DNA from: Erysipelotrichaceae bacterium
GTDB taxonomy: Bacteria > Bacillota_I > Bacilli_A > Erysipelotrichales > Erysipelotrichaceae
Reading direction: 5' to 3'
Assembly: GCA_030528645.1 (NCBI GenBank)
Contig: JAUMYM010000012.1
Coordinates: 1-42,159, forward strand
Length of the DNA: 42,159 nucleotides
The position numbers and the translations under genes are program-made. The notes under the pieces are model-generated. The model ran no database searches and had not been told where the DNA came from. It saw only the letters and a program-made list of their open reading frames with translations. Every line of letters starts with the position of its first letter. Position 1 is the first letter of the stretch. Below, piece after piece: positions 17,565 to 25,187 of the stretch.

Positions 17565-18005
17565 ATGAAATTACATGAGTTACAATATAACGAAGGTGCT
17601 CGCCGCGAAAGAAAACGTTTAGGTCGTGGCCAAGGATCAGGTACTGGTAAAACTGCCGGTAAAGGGCATAAAGGTCAAAATGCAAGATCTGGTGGCGGTG
17701 TAGCAATCGGGTTTGAAGGTGGACAAACACCAATTTTCAAACGTATACCAAAGAGAGGTTTTACAAATTTTACTCGTAAAGAATACGCAATTGTTAATGT
17801 GGAATCTTTAAATAAATTTGAAGATGGAGCAGTAGTTACGGTTGAAGCTTTAAAGAATGCCGGTTTAGTAAAGAAATTATTAAATGGTGTTAAAGTTTTA
17901 GGTAATGGTGTAGTAGAAAAGAAATTAACTGTTAAAGTTCATAAATGTTCTAAGACAGCGCAAGAGTCAATCGAAAAAGCAGGCGGAAACGTTGAGGTGA
18001 TCTAG
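17565..18005 (+). CDS. rplO: 50S ribosomal protein L15
   Basis: A 146-residue L15, a late assembly protein. The Gly/Arg-rich N-terminal extension ('[20 protein letters not shown]') and '[17 protein letters not shown]' are diagnostic. It stands immediately upstream of secY as usual. Confidence 0.97.
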   Translation: MKLHELQYNEGARRERKRLGRGQGSGTGKTAGKGHKGQNARSGGGVAIGFEGGQTPIFKRIPKRGFTNFTRKEYAIVNVESLNKFEDGAVVTVEALKNAGLVKKLLNGVKVLGNGVVEKKLTVKVHKCSKTAQESIEKAGGNVEVI

Positions 18006-18006
18006 T

Positions 18007-19296
18007 ATGATCAAAACGTTTACGGGCCTATTTAAGAATAAAGAAATCAGGGGTAAAATTTTATTTACCCTTGCTATGTTGTTTATTTTTAGATTAGGGG
18101 CTGCGATTCCAGTGCCGGGTATTGATGCTTCTTCCATTCGTGAAAGCATTGAAAATAATTCTGTACTAAGTATGATGAATTTACTTGGTGGTGGTTCTTT
18201 GCAGCAGTTATCAATATTTGCAATGGGAGTTGGTCCTTATATTACAGCTAGTATTGTGATTCAGTTATTGAGTATGGATGTTATTCCATCATTAACAGAA
18301 ATGGCAAAATCTGGTCAACAAGGACGTCAACAGTTAGATCGTATTACACGCTATTTAGCCGTAGTATTATCTTTTGTTCAGGCATACACAATGATTTATG
18401 CCTTCAATCATCAATCGACTCCAATTTTAGTGAATAGTAGTTTAGCTACATATTTCTATGTTTCGATTGTCTTTACAGCAGGAACCATGTTCTTACTGTG
18501 GATTGGAGATCAAATCAGTACAAAAGGTATTGGTAATGGTGTTTCGATTATTATCTTTGCAGGGATTGTTTCTTCAATTCCATTTACCTTCATCCAAGTA
18601 TTTAGTATTTTAGTAGATACATCTAGTCGTAGTGCTATGATGAATGGTATCTTTACATTTGGAGCATATATCTTAATGTATTTATTAATTATTGTATTGG
18701 TTATCTTTATGCAACTTGCGGTTCGTAAGATTCCAATTCAATATACGTCAAGTTCTCTTCAAAAGGGTAAAAATGATATTACATTCTTACCATTGAAGAT
18801 TAACTCAGCATCTGTTATTCCTGTTATCTTTGCTTCAGCAATTATGACAGCACCACAGATTGTATTAAGTTTTATTGATACTGCAAAATATCATGCAGTT
18901 GCTGATTTTCTAAGTTTACAAAAGCCTGTAGGTTTAACAATTTATGGAGTATTAATTGTTTTATTTACATTCTTCTATACAAACTTGCAAGTAGATCCAG
19001 CAAAGATTGCGGAAAATCTTGGTAAATCTGGGACATATATTCCAGGTATTCGTCCGGGGAATGAAACGAAAGAATATGTTACGAAAGTTTTAAATCGTAT
19101 TACGGTTTTAGGGGCTATCTTCTTATTAATCGTTGCGTTAATTCCGCATTTATTACCAATGTTTACTTCACTTAGCGCATCAACGGCTGTAGGGGGTACT
19201 GGTATTATTATCGTTGTTGGGGTTGCAATGGAAACAATGAGTCAATTGAAAGGTCAAATGACACAAAAACAATATCGTGGTTTCTTAAATAAATAG
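18007..19296 (+). CDS. secY: Protein translocase channel SecY
   Basis: The 429-residue pore subunit of the SecYEG translocon. It has about ten hydrophobic segments. Seen: 'FRLGAAIPVPGID' at the first helix, the plug/TM2 region 'MGVGPYITASIVIQLL', 'GIGNGVSIIIFAGI' and the cytosolic loop 'GTYIPGIRPGNETKEYV'. It follows rplO after one base and precedes adk, the standard Bacillota order. Confidence 0.97.
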   Translation: MIKTFTGLFKNKEIRGKILFTLAMLFIFRLGAAIPVPGIDASSIRESIENNSVLSMMNLLGGGSLQQLSIFAMGVGPYITASIVIQLLSMDVIPSLTEMAKSGQQGRQQLDRITRYLAVVLSFVQAYTMIYAFNHQSTPILVNSSLATYFYVSIVFTAGTMFLLWIGDQISTKGIGNGVSIIIFAGIVSSIPFTFIQVFSILVDTSSRSAMMNGIFTFGAYILMYLLIIVLVIFMQLAVRKIPIQYTSSSLQKGKNDITFLPLKINSASVIPVIFASAIMTAPQIVLSFIDTAKYHAVADFLSLQKPVGLTIYGVLIVLFTFFYTNLQVDPAKIAENLGKSGTYIPGIRPGNETKEYVTKVLNRITVLGAIFLLIVALIPHLLPMFTSLSASTAVGGTGIIIVVGVAMETMSQLKGQMTQKQYRGFLNK

Positions 19297-19307
19297 AGGT
19301 GTATACG

Positions 19308-19955
19308 ATGAATTTATTAATTATGGGTCCAGCTGGAAGTGGCAAAGGGACAATGTCTGAAAAAATCAAACAAAAGTATCAACTTGCACATATTTCTACT
19401 GGTGATATGCTTCGTGAGGCAGTGAAAAAGCAAACTGCTCTTGGACTTGAGGCATTAAACTACATGAATGCTGGAAAGCTTGTTCCAGATACATTGATTA
19501 ATTCCATGGTTGATGAACGCATTAAGCAAGATGATACCAAGGTTGGTTTCCTAATGGATGGATTTCCAAGAACGTTGGTTCAAGCCGAAGCGTTTGATGA
19601 AATCTTACAAGCAAACAATAAAAACATTGATTGTGTAATTAATTTAGTAGTGGATTTTGAAGTGTTGGCAGATCGCATTACAGGTCGTCGTTTATGTAAG
19701 AGTTGTGGTTCTATCTATCATATAAAGAATAAGCCTAGCAAGGTGGAAGGTGTATGTGATGTGTGTGGTAACAACTTAGTACAACGTAGTGATGATACAG
19801 TAGAACAACTTGAAATTCGTTTACAAGAGCACAAAAAGAATACAGAACCTGTCTTAGAGTATTATCGTAAACAAGGTTTGGTTGTGGATATTCAAGCAGG
19901 GAAACCTGTAGATGAAATCTTTAAAGATATTGAAAGAGCAATCGAACAAATTTAA
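19308..19955 (+). CDS. adk: Adenylate kinase
   Basis: Interconverts ATP + AMP and 2 ADP. An in-frame GTG at 19299 exists, but the family N terminus 'MNLLIMGPAGSGKGT' begins at the ATG at 19308, which has the better-placed GAGGTG site, giving 215 residues. The P-loop is 'GPAGSGKGT', with 'STGDMLR' and 'MDGFPRT' for AMP binding. The LID domain is the zinc form with CKSC and CDVC pairs, typical of Gram-positive enzymes. Confidence 0.95.
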   Translation: MNLLIMGPAGSGKGTMSEKIKQKYQLAHISTGDMLREAVKKQTALGLEALNYMNAGKLVPDTLINSMVDERIKQDDTKVGFLMDGFPRTLVQAEAFDEILQANNKNIDCVINLVVDFEVLADRITGRRLCKSCGSIYHIKNKPSKVEGVCDVCGNNLVQRSDDTVEQLEIRLQEHKKNTEPVLEYYRKQGLVVDIQAGKPVDEIFKDIERAIEQI

Positions 19956-20707
19956 TGGTTTCAGTTAAGAATTTAGAAGAATTAAGTTATATGAAAGAAG
20001 CTGGACGAATTGTCGCTTTGACACACAAGCGCTTAAAAAGTGAAATTCGTCCAGGTATTTCTACAAAACACTTGGATTTTATAGCAAAAAAGTTTATAAT
20101 TTCTATGGGTGCGACTCCGTCTTTTTTAGGTTATGGAGGATTTAAGGCATCTATTTGTACATCGGTTAATGATTGTGTGGTCCATGGAGTACCTAGTGAT
20201 GATGTAATCTTAAACGATGGAGATATCATTTCAATTGATATTGGGGCTTGTTTTAAAGGCTATCACGGAGATAGTGCTTGGAGCTATAAAGTTGGCAATG
20301 TTAGCCAAGAAGCACAAGAGCTATTGAAGATTGGTGAGCTTGCTTTATATGAAGGTTTAAAACAAGTAAAAGACGGTGTACGTGTAGGTGATATTTCCAG
20401 TGCAATAGGAAACTATGTAAGAAACGCCGGATATAGCGTTCCACTGGAGTATACTGGTCATGGTATTGGTCGTTCTCTACATGAAGAACCGGCTATCCCT
20501 AATTTTGGGTATTGTAATACAGGCATGACTTTAAAAAAAGGCATGACGGTTGCGATCGAACCCATGGTAATCAAAGGCAAACCTTTTACCAAAGTTCTTG
20601 CTGATGGCTGGTCAGTAGTAACAAAAGACAAAAGTTTATCAGTACATTTCGAACATACCATCTATATTACAGAAGATGGATATGAAATTTTAACTAAGGA
20701 GGATTAG
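19955..20707 (+). CDS. map: Methionine aminopeptidase, type I
   Basis: Removes the initiator Met from nascent proteins. 250 residues. The metal ligands are recognisable in 'SIDIGACFKGYHGDSAW' (two Asp), 'TGHGIGRSLHEEP' (His), 'VAIEPMV' and 'FEHTIYIT' (two Glu). The start overlaps the adk stop (TAATG). The gene's last codons contain the GGAGG that appears to serve infA. Confidence 0.96.
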   Translation: MVSVKNLEELSYMKEAGRIVALTHKRLKSEIRPGISTKHLDFIAKKFIISMGATPSFLGYGGFKASICTSVNDCVVHGVPSDDVILNDGDIISIDIGACFKGYHGDSAWSYKVGNVSQEAQELLKIGELALYEGLKQVKDGVRVGDISSAIGNYVRNAGYSVPLEYTGHGIGRSLHEEPAIPNFGYCNTGMTLKKGMTVAIEPMVIKGKPFTKVLADGWSVVTKDKSLSVHFEHTIYITEDGYEILTKED

Positions 20708-20719
20708 TTTTTAAAATCT

Positions 20720-20938
20720 ATGGGCAAACAAGATGTAATTGAAATTGATGGTGTCATTGAGGATACACTTCCCAATGCACAATTTAAGGTGAAGTTAAGT
20801 AACGGTCACGAAATTTTAGCTCACGTTTCTGGTAAAATCCGTATGCATTACATTCGCATTTTACCAGGGGATCGTGTAACTGTGGAAATCTCACCTTATG
20901 ATTTAACACGTGGGCGTATAACATTTAGACATAAATAA
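20720..20938 (+). CDS. infA: Translation initiation factor IF-1
   Basis: A 72-residue OB-fold factor that occupies the A site of the 30S subunit during initiation. '[21 protein letters not shown]', '[17 protein letters not shown]' and '[10 protein letters not shown]' are canonical. The closest GGAGG (20698-20702) lies 17 bases before the ATG, farther than usual. An in-frame stop at 20705-20707 and no alternative start codon leave ATG 20720 as the only good choice. Confidence 0.96.
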   Translation: MGKQDVIEIDGVIEDTLPNAQFKVKLSNGHEILAHVSGKIRMHYIRILPGDRVTVEISPYDLTRGRITFRHK

Positions 20939-20957
20939 GTCTTAGGAGGGAAAACGC

Positions 20958-21071
20958 ATGAAAGTAAGACCATCTGTCAAACCAATATGCGATAAGTGCC
21001 GTATCATTAAGCGCAAAGGCCGCGTAATGGTTATTTGTGAAAACCCTAAACACAAACAACGTCAAGGTTAA
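20958..21071 (+). CDS. rpmJ: 50S ribosomal protein L36, zinc type
   Basis: A 37-residue L36, small enough to be missed by length cut-offs. It has the zinc ligands C11, C14, C27 and H32 in a '[17 protein letters not shown]' context and ends KHKQRQG. A TAGGAGGG site precedes the ATG. Its place between infA and rpsM is the standard one. Confidence 0.96.
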   Translation: MKVRPSVKPICDKCRIIKRKGRVMVICENPKHKQRQG

Positions 21072-21089
21072 TTAGGAGGAAAACGAAAA

Positions 21090-21455
21090 ATGGCTCGTAT
21101 TGCTGGTGTCGATATTCCACGTGACAAACGTGTTGTAATATCATTAACTTATATCTATGGAGTTGGTCCATCAGTTGCAAAAAAAGTTTTAGCAGAATGT
21201 AACATTAGTGAAGATATTCGTGTTAAAGATTTAACTGATGATCAAATTAACGCTATCCGTCAACAATTAGATGGAATCAAATTAGAAGGAGACTTACGTC
21301 GTGAAGTTCAATTAAACATTAAGCGTTTAATGGAAATTGGATGCTATCGCGGTTTAAGACATCGTAAGGGTCTTCCGGTACGTGGACAACGTACAAAAAC
21401 AAATGCTCGTACACGTAAAGGACCTCGTCGTACTGTAGCGAATAAGAAGAAATAA
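21090..21455 (+). CDS. rpsM: 30S ribosomal protein S13
   Basis: A 121-residue S13 of the head, bridging to L5 and touching P-site tRNA. '[20 protein letters not shown]', '[12 protein letters not shown]' and the basic tail '[20 protein letters not shown]' are diagnostic. Confidence 0.97.
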   Translation: MARIAGVDIPRDKRVVISLTYIYGVGPSVAKKVLAECNISEDIRVKDLTDDQINAIRQQLDGIKLEGDLRREVQLNIKRLMEIGCYRGLRHRKGLPVRGQRTKTNARTRKGPRRTVANKKK

Positions 21456-21474
21456 CGATAGGAGGAGATAAGAA

Positions 21475-21867
21475 ATGGCAAATGTAAAAGCTGGTGCACG
21501 TAAAAAACGTGTTAAAAAGAATATCGCCAAAGGCGTTGCACACATTCATTCAACATTTAATAACACTATCGTGACAATTACTGATGAAGCTGGTAATGCA
21601 ATCGCTTGGTCAAGTGCAGGGGCATTAGGGTTTAAGGGTTCTCGTAAATCTACACCTTATGCTGCACAAATGTGTAGTGAAGCTGCTGCAAAGGCTGCAG
21701 TTGATCATGGTATGAAAACTGTTGAAGTTAATGTAAAAGGACCTGGTCCTGGACGTGAAGCTGCTGTTAGATCATTACAAACTGCTGGTTTAGAAATCAC
21801 AGTGATCAATGATGTAACACCAATTCCACATAATGGATGCCGTCCACCAAAGAGACCTCGTGGATAA
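21475..21867 (+). CDS. rpsK: 30S ribosomal protein S11
   Basis: A 130-residue S11 of the platform. '[20 protein letters not shown]', '[14 protein letters not shown]' and '[15 protein letters not shown]' are present. The usual alpha-operon gene rpsD (S4) is not next to it. Confidence 0.97.
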   Translation: MANVKAGARKKRVKKNIAKGVAHIHSTFNNTIVTITDEAGNAIAWSSAGALGFKGSRKSTPYAAQMCSEAAAKAAVDHGMKTVEVNVKGPGPGREAAVRSLQTAGLEITVINDVTPIPHNGCRPPKRPRG

Positions 21868-21895
21868 TTAATATAACTAAGGAGGAAATAAGCGT

Positions 21896-22855
21896 ATGCA
21901 AAAATTTGAACGTGCTAAATTTGAAATCAAAGAGTATGTTGAATCAGATAACTATGGTAAATTTGTTTTAGAACCACTTGAAAGAGGCTTTGGAACAACT
22001 ATTGGTAATGCATTGCGTCGTGTACTTTTATCCTCTTTACCAGGGGCTGCAGTTTATTCGATTAAAGTTGATGGTGTGTATCATGAATTTACTTCAATTA
22101 AAGGTGTTGAAGAAGATGTTACAATGATGATTCTTAATTTAAAGAAACTTGTAATGAAAATTGATGATGATGAAACTTATACTTTACGAATTTCTTGCAA
22201 AGGACCTATGACTGTAACAGCTGGGGATATTATTTGTCCAACAGGTGTTGAAATTTTAAATACAGATCTAGAAATTGCTCATCTTGAAAAAGGTAGCGTT
22301 CTTGAAATGGAGCTAAAAGCGAAAAATGGTCGTGGATATATCAGTGCTGATGGAAACAAAGCACTATACCAAGGTTCATCTCAAGGTATTGGAACTGTTT
22401 ACACAGACTCTATTTATACACCAATTGAACGTATTTCATATAATGTAGAGCCAACTCGTGTTGGTCAAGATGCAAAGTATGATCGTTTAGTATTTGAAAT
22501 ATGGACTAATGGATCAATCACACCACAAATGTCTTTGGCTCTTGGTTCAAAAATTCTAATTGACCATTTGGATATTTTAACAAATGTAGATCAATTAGTA
22601 GCAGGTATGGATTCACTTATGAAAGATGCTTCTGGTGAAGTAAATAGTAAGTCATCAAATATGATGATTGAGGATTTAGATTTATCAGTTCGTTCATATA
22701 ACTGCTTAAAGCGTGCAGGAATTCAAACCGTAGAAGAATTATTACAAAAAACAGAAGACGAAATGATGAGAGTTCGTAATCTAGGTAAGAAGTCTTTAAA
22801 AGAAGTGAAAGAAAAAGTCTATGAACTTGGCTTAAGTTTTAGATCATTTGAATAG
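21896..22855 (+). CDS. rpoA: RNA polymerase alpha subunit
   Basis: 319 residues. The N-terminal dimerisation domain contains 'LEPLERGFGTTIGNALRRVL' and the C-terminal DNA/activator-binding domain 'LDLSVRSYNCLKRAGIQTVE' followed by 'RNLGKKSLKEVKEKV'. It sits between rpsK and rplQ as in most bacteria. Confidence 0.98.
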   Translation: MQKFERAKFEIKEYVESDNYGKFVLEPLERGFGTTIGNALRRVLLSSLPGAAVYSIKVDGVYHEFTSIKGVEEDVTMMILNLKKLVMKIDDDETYTLRISCKGPMTVTAGDIICPTGVEILNTDLEIAHLEKGSVLEMELKAKNGRGYISADGNKALYQGSSQGIGTVYTDSIYTPIERISYNVEPTRVGQDAKYDRLVFEIWTNGSITPQMSLALGSKILIDHLDILTNVDQLVAGMDSLMKDASGEVNSKSSNMMIEDLDLSVRSYNCLKRAGIQTVEELLQKTEDEMMRVRNLGKKSLKEVKEKVYELGLSFRSFE

Positions 22856-22876
22856 AAAGTAAGGAGAGATTGATTT

Positions 22877-23239
22877 ATGTGGAATCGTAAGTTAGGACGT
22901 ACTGCTGATCACCGTAAAGCAATGTTAAGAAACATGGCTACCGATGTTATCCTTCATGGTAAAATTGAAACAACAGAAATGAAAGCGAAAGAGTTACGTT
23001 CGGTTGTAGATGGTTTAGTAACATTAGGTAAACGTGGTGATTTACATGCTCGTCGTTTAGCTGCTTCATACATCAGAGATGTAGTTGCGGATGAAGAAAA
23101 AGGTCAAACTGTACTTCAAAAATTATTTAGTGAAGTAGCTCCTAAATATCAAGACCGTAATGGTGGATATACAAGAGTAGTGAAGACTCGCAATCGTCGT
23201 GGTGATAATGCACCAATGGCAAGAATTGAACTTGTTTAA
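22877..23239 (+). CDS. rplQ: 50S ribosomal protein L17
   Basis: A 120-residue L17 near the tunnel exit. '[20 protein letters not shown]' and '[20 protein letters not shown]' are canonical. It is the last gene of the superoperon. In many Bacillota it is followed by ecfA-truA and rplM-rpsI, but here by a terminator and glycogen genes. Confidence 0.97.
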   Translation: MWNRKLGRTADHRKAMLRNMATDVILHGKIETTEMKAKELRSVVDGLVTLGKRGDLHARRLAASYIRDVVADEEKGQTVLQKLFSEVAPKYQDRNGGYTRVVKTRNRRGDNAPMARIELV

Positions 23240-23252
23240 TTTATACAAAATG

Positions 23253-23285
23253 AAAAACACTTCTACTCATTGAAGTGTTTTTTTT
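23253..23285 (+). terminator. Terminator of the ribosomal superoperon
   Basis: AAAAACACTTC (23253-23263) pairs with GAAGTGTTTTT (23272-23282) around an eight-base loop, with Ts to 23285. An outer TATACAAA/TTTGTATA pair (23242-23249 with 23283-23290) could lengthen the stem. Confidence 0.85.
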
Positions 23286-23286
23286 G

Positions 23287-23292
23287 TATAAT
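23287..23292 (+). promoter_or_regulatory. Candidate -10 element for glgBP
   Basis: A perfect TATAAT lies 23 bases before the glgB start, partly inside the 3' flank of the preceding terminator. No good -35 hexamer is visible at 16-18 bases, so it is weak or activator-dependent. Confidence 0.35.
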
Positions 23293-23315
23293 GTATAGGT
23301 AATCGGAGGTAGGCA

Positions 23316-25187
23316 ATGAATCAAGAATTATTAGATAGTTTTCACTATGGACATTGTACAGATGCTTATAAAATTTTTGGAGCACACTTAGTTCATGAAG
23401 ATGTTTCAGGTGTGCGTTTTACGGTGTGGGCACCTAATGCAAGTGCAGTAGAAGTAATCGGTTCCTTTAATGATTGGAATGGTTATCAACATCGTATGGA
23501 GAAAGTTTCTGATCGAGGGATTTATTCATTATTCGTACCTCGTCTTACAGATAACTATAGTTATAAGTATCGTATTTATACTTTTGATGGACAAGTAAAA
23601 GATAAAAGTGACCCTTATGCATTTTACAGTGAATTACGTCCATCAAGTGGTTCTATTATATATAAGTTAGATGGGTTTAAATGGGCTGATGCTCGTTGGT
23701 TAAAAAAGCGTACAAAGAACTTTGATAAGCCGGTGAATATTTATGAAGTACATTTAGGATCTTGGCGTAAAAATGGACATTATTGGTATAACTATACTCA
23801 GTTTATTGATGAGCTAATTCCTTATGTAAAGGACAATGGATTTACACATATTGAGCTTATGCCTCTTATTGAGCATCCATTTGATGGATCTTGGGGTTAT
23901 CAAGCTTATGGGTATTTCAGTGCAACATCTCGTTATGGTACACCAAAAGATTTAATGAAGTTAGTCAATGAGTGTCATAAGCATAACATAGGGGTTATTT
24001 TAGATATGGTTCCTGTACATTATGTAAAAGACGATTTTGGTTTACGTTATTTTGATGGTAGTCCTCTTTATGAATATCCAAGTGCGTATGATGCTGAAAG
24101 TGAATGGGGTACTATGAACTTTGACTTATGGAAGGAAGAAGTTCGTTCCTTCTTAATGAGTGCAACTGCCTTTTGGTGTGATTATTTCCATGTGGATGGT
24201 ATTCGTATGGATGCGGTTAAAAATTTAATTTATTGGGGTGGCAATAGTGATAAAGGAATTAATGAAGGGGCATTGGCTTTCATTCGTCGTTTGAATTATC
24301 ACATTAGTACAAAGTTCCCAGGTGTTATGTTAATTGCGGAAGATTCAAGTGATTTTCCTAAAGTAACGCATTCAACTATCGATGGTGGATTAGGTTTTGA
24401 TTATAAATGGGATTTAGGTTGGATGAATGATACGCTGAAGTATTTTAAAAAAGATCCAATCTTTAGAAAACATCACCATCATGATTTAACATTCTCTATG
24501 GCATACTTTTATTCGGAACGTTTCTTATTACCACTTTCTCATGATGAAGTGGTACATGGGAAAAAGACGATTATTGATCGTATGTGGGGAAATTATGATC
24601 AAAAGTTTGCTCAGGCGAAGACTTTATATGTGTATATGTTAACGCATCCGGGTAAGAAATTGAATTTCATGGGGAATGAATTGGCGATGTTCCGTGAATG
24701 GGATGAAGATCGTCCTTGTGATTGGTCTTTATTAGGTAATTCTCGTCATGCCTCATTCTTAAGATTCTTTAAGGATATGTCCTTTATATATACTTCATCA
24801 AAAGCGATGTTTGAACATGATTTTGATTATCAAGGATTTCAATGGATTGATGCGGATAATGTGGATCAAAGTATTTATTCTTATTATCGCGAGGATGAAG
24901 ATCATGTATATGTTACGGTATTGAATATGCTTCCTGTAAGTTATGAACATTTTACATTAGGTGTTCCATATCAAGGGGAATATGTTGAAATTATGAATAC
25001 GGAAAAGGATATTTATGAAGGATGTAATATGTGTAATTACTTCCCTTTATATACAAATGAGTATGGTAGTCATCACTTACCTTATAGTATTAATATTCGT
25101 TTAGCCCCTTTTGCAGGGATTGTGTTTCAGTTTACGAAAGAAAAACCGGTTAAAAGAAGAGGTCGTAAGAGAAAGGAAGTTGTATAA
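23316..25187 (+). CDS. glgB: 1,4-alpha-glucan branching enzyme
   Basis: Creates alpha-1,6 branches in glycogen. This 623-residue protein has an N-terminal CBM48-type domain ('VRFTVWAPNASAVEVIGSFN') followed by a GH13 barrel. The catalytic residues are in 'VDGIRMDAV' (Asp nucleophile), 'LIAEDSS' (Glu acid/base) and 'LSHDEVVHG' (Asp). 'HPFDGSWGYQAYGYF' is typical of branching enzymes. The C-terminal tail is basic (KRRGRKRK). It is coupled to glgP by a TAATG overlap. The synthesis genes glgC, glgD and glgA are not in the window. Confidence 0.95.
   Translation: MNQELLDSFHYGHCTDAYKIFGAHLVHEDVSGVRFTVWAPNASAVEVIGSFNDWNGYQHRMEKVSDRGIYSLFVPRLTDNYSYKYRIYTFDGQVKDKSDPYAFYSELRPSSGSIIYKLDGFKWADARWLKKRTKNFDKPVNIYEVHLGSWRKNGHYWYNYTQFIDELIPYVKDNGFTHIELMPLIEHPFDGSWGYQAYGYFSATSRYGTPKDLMKLVNECHKHNIGVILDMVPVHYVKDDFGLRYFDGSPLYEYPSAYDAESEWGTMNFDLWKEEVRSFLMSATAFWCDYFHVDGIRMDAVKNLIYWGGNSDKGINEGALAFIRRLNYHISTKFPGVMLIAEDSSDFPKVTHSTIDGGLGFDYKWDLGWMNDTLKYFKKDPIFRKHHHHDLTFSMAYFYSERFLLPLSHDEVVHGKKTIIDRMWGNYDQKFAQAKTLYVYMLTHPGKKLNFMGNELAMFREWDEDRPCDWSLLGNSRHASFLRFFKDMSFIYTSSKAMFEHDFDYQGFQWIDADNVDQSIYSYYREDEDHVYVTVLNMLPVSYEHFTLGVPYQGEYVEIMNTEKDIYEGCNMCNYFPLYTNEYGSHHLPYSINIRLAPFAGIVFQFTKEKPVKRRGRKRKEVV

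Noticed and set aside
19299-19307. GTG start three codons upstream for adenylate kinase
   Set aside because: It overlaps the ribosome binding site, and the conserved N terminus begins at the ATG at 19308.
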